64,000 nt of DNA from assembly GCA_020055645.1 (NCBI GenBank), contig CM034548.1:24416201-24480200 (forward strand), read 5' to 3'. Origin of the DNA: Tomocerus qinae. Taxonomy: Eukaryota; Arthropoda; Collembola; Entomobryomorpha; Tomoceridae. Each line of letters begins with the position of its first letter. The stretch's first letter is position 1. Positions 30,101 to 44,800 of this stretch are shown one piece after another. A program made the translations under genes and the position numbers. Below the pieces are notes generated by a model. The model worked only from the letters and a program-made list of their open reading frames with translations, was not told the DNA's origin and searched no databases.

Positions 30101-33100
30101 TTTTTTTAAAATTGTGCGCTCAGGGATATAGCTTACCATTTTGAACACATTGCCACACATGTGCTCAAAAATAACTATGGCGAAACCGAAACACTACAAA
30201 ATACTAACTCGGCTACTGGAACAATATGTAAAACGAATTAGGACGATTACAATACAAAGTATTCAGTTATGTACGCGCACCTAGATTGCAAATTGCAACA
30301 GCAGAACGTTCCGAATCTCCAACGACGAGAAAGCTATTTGCATGACAATAAGTTACGCCAATTTCCATCCAATATCCAATGTATTATTTCAATGACGTAA
30401 ATATTGTATGTGTAAAAGCAAAAGTATTATTCATAGCTCAAACTAGATTCCACGTAAAATCTGTAACAATTTTTCATGCAAAGTGTATGCTGAAGGCATT
30501 TCAGTCAGTCTACATATGCCCCATTCTTTCCTATCCGTAGCAATGCATAGTAATTAATAGGTATGCAGTGGATTCGGCCAACTTGAAACGTTGAAATGCA
30601 TGTCTTTCTACAAAGGGTATTTGAAAATTAATTAAACTGCTGTAGAATGGAATAAGTAGGCTTAATTAAAATTCAAACTTTAACATGTCATAGGCCTAGC
30701 TTTTAACCCTTGTATAAAAATTTGGTCTTTCTGCAATATATCATTAAAAAATAAAAGATATAGTATTTAAATACTTATATGGCAGCATATCTACTTCAAA
30801 CTTATTTTTGTGAGTCTAAATTCCTAAATTAAGTGGCTTTCTGCTTAGCTATTAAAAAGTATTTATAGGTACTGAATACTCGATTTTGACTTTATGAATG
30901 ATGAATAATAAAGTTTTAAATGCAGTGAATTGAGGAATAACTTTTGACCACATTTTAATCTACTGAGCTACAATTACGCTATATTTGGGCTGACATACAC
31001 ATACACACAAAGTAATGTAGATAAATAATTAGTGGACACTGTCAATGGAAAGATTTCTATAGAATGAGATTAAAAAAGATTTTCATGTCTGGACTAAATA
31101 AGGTTTTTAGAAAACCTTGTTTGCTACTTAAGTAATAGGAAATTGGTTGAGCAAAGAAAGTATTAAATAAAATAATGAAATAAATATATATTGGCGATTT
31201 GAAAGTGAAAACTTTGATATTTAAAATTGTTTATCCTATTGAATAATAAATCGTGTCATTAAATATATGACCCCTTGTATAATAAGATTTTGAAAACGTA
31301 TTTATGCACTAGTTTACATTCCTATGTGTAGCTAACGCAGTTGAATATAATTTTTAATAATGAATTACGAATAAGATTAAATATTATTACCTTCACATAC
31401 AATAAGCATCTCACAATCAGATATTAAAATCCACGCTGATTGTTGCTGAGATCACACTTCCACTTTGGGGTCAATATTGGCAGTCAGTTGCAATGTAGTA
31501 CTTATATTATCTATTTTCTTTGGTTTTTGACACATTCAGAAAATCTTTTGTAGCTTTACTTTACAAATGACAATGTAGTATTTACACATTATCGCACATT
31601 GGTTGGATTGCATTACATTACAGTACAATAGAGAGACGTCAATAAACAGCACATTGCTTCACATTTATAGTACAATAAGTTATATTATATTACATCATTC
31701 ATATTTATCTCTCTTCCTGCTCTCCCATTATGTACAATTACTTTTCTCCTTTCGTTTCAATAGTATATTATTTAGTTAGTATGTATATTACTGGCCGAAA
31801 AATTCAATAACAACACATTCCGATAATAATCTTTTAAAGTACTTAATTAATTATATTTATAGTGTATAGTACAGCAGCTACAAGAACGTGCTTTATGTAC
31901 ATACACATTATTTTATGTCTACTACAAACCTACATAGTCTTACACTATCTACACGTACTAGGAAGCAAAAATAGTTTCCATGCACTCTGGGTCTGGGTCA
32001 AGGTAGGACATTACACTCCGTACAAATACTTGACAATAAAAAATTAATTGCTTACAATTACAGAGAGCAGCATCAACTTCAGAAAAGCCTACAGAAACAG
32101 CATTTTATGTTAGCTACGAGAATTGGTAGAAAATCCTTAATTAGTTACGGCCATACTCACCATTTTGAAAAAAGTCTTTATCTATACAGTTTCATAAAAC
32201 CTTTTTAATATTTTTAGTCTATATTTCTGACCTTATAATTACTGTGAAATTAAATATCAGCATTGAATTTTCCTGAAACAAGCTTGCACAAATAACATGG
32301 CCAGATTTCCCCAGAGGGAGAAGAAACTATTTTTGCTCACCCTATACATTACGATGAGTACTTCCCACATTTTATAATCTATGACTATACTATTTTCCAC
32401 ATAGAATATAATACTATGTACAGAGTTACTATCTTAAGTGTAATATCAATTTTATTATAGAAATGGTAGCTTTAACAACGTAATCATCTAATATTTACAT
32501 ACCTAATTACAAAATAAACAAGGTTAGAGAATTACGAAATAACATTTTGATGTCTTACAACAATCTACTACTATAGATATAATTTTCATGATCTATAGAT
32601 AAAGGAAACATGTAATGCTATCTACAGTATTTAAATACGAGTATAGGTACAATCATTAATTATTGAAATTAATACAATGATTATCTTATCGTATAACACA
32701 AGGTAATAGGTTAACACGTATTTAATTACATAGAAAATTTCACAATAGCCAATTTTACATGGGTTATCCTGCAATATCCTACGCTTTACAATATTATAGA
32801 TTTGACATTAATAAATATTCTCATTAGCTAAAACAAATACCACAGTACAGTATACTAATGTCATGAAAACTAAGTCATTGCTAATGTCAGTTGTCTAATT
32901 TCAAATGAAATATTTTGTAAAAAGTAGTGTCTTTTCGAAATTAAATGTTTTTCTGTCACTGTCCTTACTTTCTTCAGTATTTCACGTTTATTACCAGTCA
33001 AGTGTGTTAGTGCCTAGTGTACTGGTATTTGTGTGGGTGCCGTGAAACTTCTTGTTTGGCATAGCATAATTTATGTAATTATAGTTACACGTACGCAGCT

Positions 33101-34632
33101 GCTACATAAGTCAATACTTTGTACCATTATCCGATCTGTTTTCCTGTTTTCGTTAATTTACTATATAGGTATCCACTTATAACTTGTACATAAGTACTTT
33201 TATATCCCAAAGATATACATAACATGTAGAAAGTTATATAGTACATTTCCTTACTTTCCCGAGATTACTTAAATGAAATTCTGTTACAAGTATTGACTGG
33301 TTATATAGCTATTAGCGTAATGCATTCATGCGTGTAATTCTGTCGTCCCGTAATGTATTAACTCCATAGTAACTTGCTAACTTTTGTCCTTATTCTGAAT
33401 TGCATATTACTATGAAACGCAATTAATGATTACTTCTTTCAAATCTGTAGAAAATAGTCAGTTTGTTTCCCTAAAGTTGGGGGTGATTCAAAACACTCAA
33501 TATTCAATGCCTAAAAGTAGCAGAAATGTAGAATTTGAAGAATAGCATGAATTTGTTTAGAATTAATAGAGAAACTTATTGTATTCAAAACAATGAAATT
33601 TAAGTTTAACTTATTCATATAATTTTACTGTTTAGTTTAATTAAATAATATCTGTAGTAAAATTAATGACAATAATAAAACTTTGAAATCTACAAATTCC
33701 ACAACAATCTTTGCCTAATTAGACTCACACTTGTAATACTGATGGCATTTCTGTGTTGTGTTTTGATTTGTCGTCAATTTATGTATATAGCTAAGTCTGC
33801 ATTCTGTCTTTCATTTTTAGTTTCAGCAGCTAATTGTACATACAATAAGATCGTAATTATTAGAATTAATTATAATGAAGTCGGAGTCATAAATAAATCT
33901 AATATGGAAATTCCTTGATGTATTTTTATGTTCGGAATGGATATCAGTAATTGTCCTGTAAGGATATTCTATTGAATTTACAAAGTTGACATGAAATCAC
34001 GGTATTTTTATGGGAATAGAATCCACATTCGGGATACGTGACAGAGTAGTACATTTAAAGAGTTCATCACAACCACAATCGTACTTAGAGTTTCATCTTC
34101 CAAAAACAACGAAACTGAATTTAAAAAGAATGGTAGGATTTTTGAATAAAAGGCTGAATAATTTGGTTGAAGCCAGGAGAGTGTAAACAAGTACGTTGTA
34201 AAGAGGTTAGTATAATGAACTAAATAATTCATCCGCTATGATTTCAGGTATGAGGGTATTTATGTAATGATTGTATAGTGATGCTTGTGAGTTAAAGCTT
34301 TTGTTTGTATTGTACAGTTAAATTGCAAAGTAGGAATGTAAAGCATGGTATTTGTTTAGGCATGTGTCCCTTTCTGTTCTGTTATTAGATGTCTTTGTCT
34401 GTGTGTCTGGTTAGTAAACAAACAATGATATTCGCAGTAAGTGAGAGGAGTACAATATAGCATTTAGCATGGTGATTCTCGCTAAAGTACAACAGGTAGT
34501 CACTTTATGTTCATTATATATTATGCACCTATGTATGTACTGGTATTAGTATCTGCATGTATCTTATGACTATTTGAATATAATTTATATGGTTTAGAAC
34601 TAGTATAATAGATTAGCATCGGTAAGTAAGTA

Positions 34633-34638
34633 TTTATT
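34633..34638 (-). terminator. Possible polyadenylation signal of the SMPDL3-like gene
   Basis: AATAAA on the minus strand, the first canonical copy downstream of the stop codon, about 1 kb away. It is supported by position only. Confidence 0.35.
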
Positions 34639-35631
34639 TAACAGGCTGTAATTGTGTCATGTTAATATAGTTTAATCCTACGGAGAATAGAATGACTTAC
34701 AATTAGTTTAAAACCTAATGCATCATTTATGAGTTTGAGTATAGAAATCTGGAGGGCTTCCTTTGTATTGTTTGTAGATGACTGACTTCACTGATCGTTC
34801 GTGTGATTGAGTACATAGTACAGTACACTATCTGTAGATTCGTTTATAGTTAGTTACGTTGTATTTATGAAGGTAGTATTATTAAGGATTTATGTGTATA
34901 GATTTCATCTAAGTTAGATCGGTATTAGCCTATTTACTTTGATAACTATACGAATTGGCTAAATACAATATAGCTTTGTATAGTATAAGTGTATTTTTAG
35001 AAGAACGGAAAGAGTTACACTTTATAAAACAGACATCCAGACATTTACTTAAAAGGTAGGGGAAAGGTGAATCATCATGGAAGTTAAGGAAGTAAACTGG
35101 AAGGAAGAGAATCATAAACACCATTCAAATCTTTTGTATCGCCTCGAGTCATAATTTAAAGGAATTATGTTATTATTACTTATTGTTAGCATTAGTATAG
35201 CTACAAGATCAGTATTAGTGGTTTCCTTACATCCGGATGTCTGTAAAAGCAAATACTTTCTCCCAACTCCATACTCGGGAACATCCCTAGTACTATTCAT
35301 GCACTATTATGACAACAACAATGACTGACATTCCCAAATAGAAAATTACCAAGGAATTTTCTGCCGTTCATGGTCATTCTTTAGTTGGGATAGTAGAGAG
35401 AGGAGTTGGGGGAGGAGGAGCTATGTATATCATAATATGCCGTATCTATTAAGTAGTAGTATTTGTATAGGTATGTATGTAGGTATACGTATGAATAAGT
35501 ATGTCAAGTATGTCTGTGGGGATTCAGAATACAACAACGAACGTACAATAGTTTCTTTCACTTGAACGCGAAGGGATAGCTAGGGTGAAGAGAGACTCCT
35601 TATGGAATTCTCACCGGGTTCCGCTTTTCTT

Positions 35632-35854
35632 TTAAGTGCCCGATTTCCATCTCACCGTGACTGCCAAACATAGAAGAAGGAACATGGAAACAGCCTCTGC
35701 ACAGTTCCTCCCTACGGCTGACCCAAACACGGTCTGGATACATCTCTCGAAATCTTGGTAATCTATGTTGGTAATGACACAAAAATGAGTCCTCCGACAA
35801 AGGTTGCTGCATGACTTGGGATCTTCGTAGCCCACTGCGTTGGCAATGTAATAC
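35632..35854 (-). CDS. SMPDL3-like exon G: cysteine cluster and hydrophobic tail
   Basis: The exon reads YYIANAVGYEDPKSCSNLC, RRTHFCVITNIDYQDFERC, then a tail with AEAVSMFLLLCLAVTV and a short polar end RWKSGT before TAA at 35632-35634. The four cysteines match the C-terminal disulfide cluster of SMPDL3 proteins. The hydrophobic tail near the stop resembles the GPI-attachment signal of SMPDL3B, though the basic RWK at the end would also suit a membrane anchor. Acceptor CCCAAAG (35855-35856). Confidence 0.93.
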
Positions 35855-38800
35855 CTTTGGGAAACACAAAAATCCATATTTAGACTGGAATTATAGGTAC
35901 GAAATTACTCAAAACTATTTTCAATAAGCGCACAAGTTGCACAACTATTTTGCATGGAATGAATAACTTCACTAAAGAAATATTGTTCATTGAGATGTTA
36001 TCATGCCGAAGGAATTATATCTATTCCATATAGAAAAGAAGGTTACGAGAATTGCATTTCGTCAAGTTTTCAAAGAAATTTTACTGCAGTTGAGCCTGAC
36101 CAGAAATAAACTTTGGGAAATTCCCTGAAGCAAAAATATGTAATGGCAGTTTCCTGACGCTTCTCAGATTTGAAGAAATAGCAGAGGCTTTTATTTAAGA
36201 CTAGACGCTGGTGTGTAATTTTTGTGAAGCATGTAAGTAACTATGTAGAGAACTAACTGGAGAACTATCTCTCGTTGAGTACGTTATAACTAGAACTGTT
36301 TGCGAATTGAACGACATGTCTATAAAATTCTTTGAACCTATTGAATTGACTAGAGTGGAGAAAGAACCTTTCACATTCTCCGTATCACTATCACTACTAC
36401 TGCTCTATCTTGAACCATTTTAGTCGTCAGGTCAGGATCCTCAAAGAATACATTTAATATTGCACACAATACAGTAGACTGTCTCTTGAATCCCTATTCT
36501 ACTCCGGCTACTTACAGCATGTTATTTTATAGGTATCCGACTCTCTCTATTTCTGAAATAGCTTCACTAGTGACTTCAACTCTATGTGTATTTTACTTTC
36601 TCCTAGTAAAGTGTTATTTGTATCCTCACGTACCTTTTCGATTGCACCGACAGACTTACTGCATTGCAATGTAATCGTATCAATCTGTGCTATGCGCACT
36701 ACTACAACTATATCCACTCTCCTGTCCTGCATTCTATATTCTCAAGTCCAAATTCTCCAATGTCTGTTATACATCCCATACTTGTTAAAACAGAATTACA
36801 TTCAACTCTTTCAAAAAGACCTTGGACATCTCACATAGAAAATACAAAAAACAAATTATTCTCTGCCAAATATGTTTTTAAAGAAATTTTATTGAATTTG
36901 AAACTTGAGATGCAATTGTACTATCTTTCCTTTATTTTTGCTTAGAATCATTATGCCCACAAAATGTTCACGTTTTGTTGACTTTATTACAATTCCCTAT
37001 CAGCTCAATATTCTGACAACCATTTCCGTCTTCTATCCAGCATGTCCCTGTAAATCGATGACAGCATATCCGAACTCTGTTTGCCCAGCTCCACTGGGTA
37101 TTAGTATTGTATGGTCCTATTAGTTCTATTTTATTCATGGCCCTTAGCGTTAGGATGTACATACACACAATAAGTATCTATACATAGACTCTAGTATGTA
37201 TATCCACATCCTGAGTGAGTGCTGCTATTTATTCATTAGTTTTAGCCTTGCCTCATTTTATAATAATAGTCTATACCAAGATCAAGTAACTCTACGCATA
37301 CAAAGTAACTATATATCTCTCTTTTCTAGGGCTAACTGAGATGCCACTTTTTTTGCAACTGGGACTGGACTGGAAAAAGACAAGTAGATAATACATTATA
37401 AAGTAACTTGAGACTAAAACAGTTTGTTATTTGGCAATAGGGAAAGAAGAGTTTGTAACGAAAGTTTATTCCTTCATTATTTAATGTCAACTGACTCTCT
37501 TTTAATTTCCTCGGAAGACTTTTTTGATGGTATTCGATGGTCCAGCTATTACGTCACTGCCTTTTCTACTAGGATTCTCCAACTAATATTATATTCTTAA
37601 TAGAGGTGTTTATTTCTGCCTCCTTTGACGAAGATCATATTATATGCTCTATAATAGCAAATAAATCTAATTTTTTGTAAACCTGGTCTTAACATTTTGG
37701 CAATTTCCTTTTAAAATGGAATCTAGATTTTTTCTGCGAAATAAAAATCAAATACTATTATACTGTATCCATTATTCTAGTTTTATCCTTATGACATTAT
37801 AAGTTGTGAAGATCCTGAAATCAACAATTCGTAGTCTTGAAGCTGCATCGAAAGATAATAAGCAAAATTTTTCTCCTTGGATTCATATTCTTTTTTCGAT
37901 TTGGTATACTAGACTAAAGGTTAATGTAATTTTATATGCAACGGAGTTTCCCTAATCACATTTCTGAACGGAAAAACAATTTTACAGTTCAGGAAATCCT
38001 ACAAAATTTATCTACGTATAGAAATGCCATTTCGTCGTAAGTGTTCCAAAAGCATTGGCAAATTGTAATTTAATAGCGTTAGAAATGGAAACTCACGTAG
38101 CGGTATTCTAGTAATTAAAAATGGCTTATTAACTCTAGATGTTATAACGGCAAGTAATTTCGTTTTTTTCCTTTTTCAAGAATGCTTTTTGTATGTAAGA
38201 ATTCTTTGATATTGTGCAGAGAGTATGCGAAAGGAGGAAATCAATAATTAAGGCAACAAACTTGGTAAATGAAATATTATTAAGTGGTTTGAAACGAGGG
38301 AACTGAGAAAAGTTGTCAAACCCATGTAAAGAGTTGGAAGCGTGTTAGATCAATTAGCGGGTAAAGTGGCAGGAGTCAACTTACTTGTAAAATGGGTTGT
38401 TTTCTGTGTTCTCCAGGAAATTGAAAGCAAGATCACTCAGAGACGCAGCAGAAACATTTTTAAGATCATAGTATTGTGTGAGATTGTAAAGGATTTTCCA
38501 CTCCGCCTTGTTCTTTTGATTGGCCACTGTCAGGTTAAGGTAATACTGTGTGTAGTCGAAAATCTGTCCAGATGTTGTATTGTACTGGTACAGACGGACT
38601 CCAGGATTATTAGGACCAATTTCGTCAGCTATTGTTGATTTTCGAGGACTGACGGCAGGAGCAATAAACAGGTACGAAATTGGCTCTCGCTCCCAAAACT
38701 TCCCTTTTATTTTATCTAAGCAAGAAAAACAAAAGACTCTTATTCCCCTACATCCTCTATATTAGCACCGTCAACTCTCTTTCACTCCCACCACTTTCTT

Positions 38801-41800
38801 GTCACTGAATACAGTTGACAGCGGAGTACATACACACCTTTATATCTACTACTAGTAGCTATTGAACCCTGACAGACCTCTCTTCTCCGTCGAAATTCAT
38901 ACATCGGGTTCTTGTTTTATCCACTTTCTATACTTTCATCTTGTTGCCTCACTAACCTTTAGCTACCTCTCCAATCAATATTGAAATACCCACCTCCATC
39001 ATACGTACACAATTTTAACAAGTAAACATCAAATTTATCATTACCTTCAACAATAGTAATCAAATTATAAAAAATACAAATATAGCTGCCTTGGACATGT
39101 AAAAGTATTTATCTCACTTCCTAATTAGTGTTAAGCTAAACTTCATTCAAACTGGAAATGATGCATTGATGTACATAATGATATTTACTACTGTACCAAA
39201 TTTAGAAAAGTGTTAATTTATTATTCATTAATAGGAAATAATTCAAATGGAAAAACTTACCCATTTTCTCATAAAACACTCTAAAAGAGTCAGAGTGGAA
39301 GTGACCGAAAAATTGTCCTGCTATCACACTGGGGTAATCTCGTACCAATTTTAAATAGCTGCAATAATGAAATATCATATTATTTAGCAACCTTTATATT
39401 TAATAGTAGTAATCAAAATATTTCTAGAGCTTAATTTCATGTAGAAATGTGGCATGTAAATTAAATGAAGTGTTTCCGTAGAATTAGTAGCGAAAAAATA
39501 AACCCGAATATTTTCATCGATAACATATACAGCAATTTTCTAGTGTATAATTTTTCAATAAATCATTTCTTAATCTCATAAATCCTTTCCCTTAATCTAT
39601 TTTTTGGATCTAAAAGTTAATATATTTGTGATTTGTTTAAATACAGTTCATTGATTGGTATTTTTATTTAGTAATCAATAGTCAATATTATTATTTTCCC
39701 AGAAATTATACTTTTCACACTGTGTGTGCTGTTTTATGGATTGAAAACATTGGAGTAGAATTATAACTTGGCCCGTCAATGTTTTCGTGGACTTGGGAGA
39801 GATTTTGTCCTAATTAGGTACGTATTTGATAAGCATTGTCGCCCGTAAGTATAGTAATTTAGCCCACCCGTTGGATTTTCACCTGTAATTATAAAAATCT
39901 ACTAATCTCTTTCAGGTCTAAATATTTAAATAGAAAGGCATGTCAAAATTGAGAATGTTGATAAAGTGTTTTTAAATAGATGGTGTTCAATCGTCGACAG
40001 CTACCTACATTATATTTATCTCAGCTAGTGTGATTGTAGCCAATTATTCCAGAATCTATTACGCTATATGCTCACCACACTTTCTTTCATCTTAAAGTTA
40101 TAGCGTTTTGATATGAGAAAGCGGTTGATAGGGTTTGATAGCTACAGCGAAATCCATAGCCCGTAATTAAAACCAAATTAAAGTGCGATAGCGGTTGTAT
40201 ATATAACTATAGTCTGTAAGTAGCAATTCCCATTCTTGATATTTATTACTAACAAAGAAAATGTGACTCCTGAGGTGATTTTACTTGGAGCTTACGATGT
40301 ACTTTGGTTAGCACAGAAAGACATTAATGCATATCAAAAGATACACTTGCGTTCTACAATAAAAATCTCTATTTCTCGGATTTGAGAATATATAAAGCAA
40401 TAGGGAATTAAGTTGGCGTGTAATATTGCTTTAGCAAGAAGGTAGATGACATAAATGCCCAATAGTATCAATCAGTAATACCATCTGAAATGAAATCCTT
40501 AGAAAGAAATCGATAATAATGTATAAAATGACGGCAACAGGTTGTGCTTATCGAGGTTTCCTTTCGTAATGGACATGTTGACAGTCAGCGTTTGCAATTG
40601 CATTTTGGTTAATGCTATGAATTACTAACATCATCGCCGTTCCTTTCATCTCCGCATTCATTCTCATTCTATCTCCTCTAACTAACTTATGCATTATTGC
40701 ATTACGTACTCAAGATTAGGTAATCTAATTGTTGCGGCTAACTAAGTAATACCGACGTGACATGATTATCAAGAATTTACTCCCTGTCTTCTCTTTAATG
40801 CACAAGTACATTTCATTATCGTTTTATTATATCCCTTTCATTCTACTGGATATACCTATCATCCGGTTAATTTGCTACACGAAATAAACCATTGACACCA
40901 AATGTGAATTTTCCTCTACCCAATAAGAAAGCTATATTTAAACAGAATTTAAATACCATGATCAAAACAATCCCTATCGCATTTAAGTCATAAGAATACA
41001 CTAACGTTTTAAAAAGTAGAACAAAATTAACATTTTGATTCATTTTGTCAGTTTTGGACAAAACTAATTCAAATTCGTTAAATTAAAATCCAATTTCTAC
41101 ACCATGCTAATTTACGTCAAAAATAAATTAAGGACGCTTTGAATATTAGTGTAATTTCCCATTTGAGTGACATAATTGTGTTTTGTAAAAGTTGTTAAGC
41201 TAATTGCAATCAGTATGTTAAAGTCAGTGGGGAAATTCAAGACGAATGCTTCATGGAAAAGTTTTTAGGATTTTATTTAGTGGTTTACCACAAGTTAGGG
41301 AGTGCAGTATGTTATCCGTCAATTGATTCATTCGTTGTTATTTTATTTTATGAAAGGATACTGTCATAGTGTCTGAAGGAGCTTTTTCCTTGGCATGGGG
41401 TACATTAACTTTTGTACAGGAAACATAATATGCAGCGTAAAAGTCATGTCTGTAGTTGTTTTATTTATCCAGGAAAAGGGTTTTGTGGATAGAGAATTTT
41501 GTTAGGAGGGAGTGTTGGGTAAAAGATAACACCATAGTAGATGTTATTAGGTACTTAACTGATATAAAAGTGGAGCTATTATCTGTATGAGAGGAGTTTA
41601 GCAGGTTATTAAGGAAGTTGGTGGTCGTTGCATGATAATAAACTGATGAACGTTGCGCAGACTGTGACTAAAATGTTGTAGTCGTTAGTTAGTGAAAGTA
41701 TTAGCTGTCACTCATCACAACCGAAACACAACTCTCATGTTTAGCGGGTTGGACAGACATTTGATATTACTACATCGTATAATAGCGGATTCAATATCCA

Positions 41801-44800
41801 AAATGAAAATGGCAGTGAGGAACATAAAATGAAATGGGGGAATAAAACATGCAGTTTTTATTGATATGTGTATAGCAGCTAATAGATTTACATCCATAGT
41901 GTGTGCCTATCTATTTAAATTAGATACCTAACTGTGGAATGTAATTCTATAGTAAATACTGTAAGTATGCAAGGTTTTTGGTAATTGTCCTGTAGTCACG
42001 TAATTACGGAAATTGCTGAGCTATATGAGACAAGTCATTAGTTTTAAGTTATTAGTTGTTGCTGGAGCACATGTGAACCTTTCTACTGCTACAAAGTTCT
42101 ATTAGATGAAGACTCACTTTTTGTTGAACTGGTCTTGATATACATGGTAGCCAAATCGACTGCTCAAGTATCTCTCCATTTTCCCCGGCGGAGTATGTCC
42201 GATGATATAAACCATATCACCGTTGTTCTGAGCCTTCTGCAACATTTTTTCGAGCCACTCAAATTGTCCGGCTGGATCTTCTTCATTCGGTCCAATCAAA
42301 GTGTTCTTCTTGTAGTACAGACTCGTGTTGAGAATCAAAAGTTGTAGCTTCCTGTTCTTTTGCTCGATGGCATAAAAGCCGCCTGAAAAGAAACAACCGA
42401 AAATCAGGTCAGCTATCACTCTATTCAACTCACTCTCTTCCTAGTATACTACTACCCAGTCACTATCATCACTATCAATGTCTTTGCTACGCAGTGGCCT
42501 TTGCATTTAGCTTCCAACGACTTGAACGATCTATATTTTAATGCTCTTCGTCTATAATACAAATTATATGGCGGTGATGAGTATGTATAGTGCCTACAGA
42601 CAGCCATTTGCCCCGACAATACAAAACAGCCTTTTCTCCTTTATCAGAGACACTCGTGTTTCAACTCCTAGTACGTACCTCATACTTTCAGTCTACATAC
42701 ATTGCGTATACGTACTTAAATATCCTTACCTAATACATACATACGGCACTTGAAGTGGAAAGAGTCTTCGATTTCGCAAAGTAAGTATAAGAAAGTCAGA
42801 GACGGCCGTTCTCTATTGTTAGTCTCCTCTCCGTCCTGTTACACTCTCCCTAGACCTCCATCCACTCAGTAAAATAAAGTCTTAATGACTTCCTAGAAGT
42901 TAAATTTAAGTCGAGACGTAGACACTGAGAAGATCTTACAATTTTCTTCCTTTCTCTCCAAACCTATCCAATTACGTTTCACTGCATTAGATTCCAAACT
43001 GAGCTAAAAATATTTCATTAGCGTCTACTCCAATGTTTTCCAACTGTTAATGAATTATTGCCAGGGACTGGTTTATTGCATTCTCTTCTGTTACTGTCTT
43101 AATTATGTCTTGACAGAAGCCATATAATATTTATCTAAACTTATTTTACTTCTTTCCCACTCTAACTAAGCTATAAATACAAATCTGATTTTCTTGTTCT
43201 CTTTTAATTTATTAGCATGGACTACTTTCTCCAGAAATTAAATACATCGACTTAATCAATACCAGACTTTACTCTTTCCAATCACATTAATTATTTCATT
43301 TGCCACGCTAATTATTTCCCTTAAACTCATTAAAATTTACACTAAAAGAATCTCTCAGTCAACAGACAATCATTAAAATCCCCTCGTTTATTTTAACTAC
43401 TATTTACATTGATAACTAGGCTAATCAAAACAGAAAACTCTAAGGAGTATCCCTAAATAATTTGGCATGACTCGTAATTATAATTTGCCCCCTGTACATA
43501 CTATTTGCTTTTTCTGTTTCAATTAGTCACTGGGAAAATTGCCATTTCAAGAATTCTGTACGTTTGATTAAAATGTTTCCTTAAATCAAAATTTAGTGCA
43601 ACTAGTATTTTTGTAAATCAAGTTTTAAATCTATAGCTATATAGTTGTTTAGGTGAACTTTAGCTGTATGGGTAGAAAAATGTTTGGACAAAGATAAAGG
43701 TGGCTGATGATGTCAGAAAAAATTGTAATGTAAGTTGGAAGGAAGAAGTGTAATATAAATATAGTGACTGCTGACTGTCTCCATGAAATCTCTGAATTCA
43801 TTTTCATTTCTTCCTTCCTTGACACTTTTTGCGTCTCGCTTTCTCAGCTACTATCACTAGGCACTACTAGACTAACATTACTCTTGCTTTCTCTTTTCAA
43901 TAGAGGAAAGAAAAGAAGATTGTTGAGGCCAGCGGATTGGAATCGTGGGTTGCTCCGACTATAGGAAATAATAATGACAGTATAGCATAAACGAACGTAC
44001 GTAAGTGGCTTTTATTTGTATGAATATATAGCGGTTATATATAGGTATTATATAGATGTGTAAATGTATGCCAAATATTGAAGCTTGTATGTATAAATGT
44101 GTCTGTGTAGACTCAGCTGGAGTTGGGCATATTACATTCATTCAACCACCAAAAGTTACAAAGTTACAATGACATCATCTCTCACTTGAGTTCAGACAGA
44201 CAGACAGACAGAGCGATGCGATAGAGTAGCAGACAGTGGAGTGAATTCTATATCTCACTTAGCATTTAACAGTTTAGTCGGAGCAACTGCGGGGCTTAGA
44301 AAATGGAAGAAAGAACGGATGACATGAAAATGAATAAAAAGTATATTCTTCCGTGCAGTCTTAGCTAATGGAGTGTTATAAATTAAATGGTTATGTGTCG
44401 TAGGCTCATTGATTAAGCATATTGCCGCTTTTTTGGCTTATCGGGAGCTTGTCACTGCAGCCGTGAAAGTTGAAGGAGGAAGGAAAATTGAGACATCAAA
44501 TGAGTATAATATGAACCATTCTTCAAAGCAAATCCAAAAAGCTTTTCCTATCTCCACCATTACAATCCTTTGAAATCATCTGACGGAAGTGTTTCCACGC
44601 TCTCTAGAGCCTTCCCGGATATATTTCTAGTAAATAGAACAAAGAGGACCGCATCTCTCCAGATGTAACTGTTAATATTTCATACATATCTTCTATTCCT
44701 CCAACAGAATTTGCACTACAAAAACTTTAGATTAGTTCTAGCTAAACTATATTACAGCCTATATAGCCCTGCTCTCTCTCCTTCTCTGAAAACTAATAGT

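Larger units (their letters stand above)
24102..35631. other. Convergent intergenic region between NF1 and the SMPDL3-like gene
   Basis: The region holds 11.5 kb of AT-rich DNA between two genes that point at each other. The flanks must contain both 3' UTRs. I find no ORF with a domain signature and no recognisable RNA gene. One open segment at about 26538-26673 has protein-like composition and is discussed under findings. On the minus strand the first AATAAA downstream of the phosphodiesterase stop is at 34633-34638 (TTTATT on plus), which would give a 3' UTR of about 1 kb. The rest shows no clear structure to me. Confidence 0.5.
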
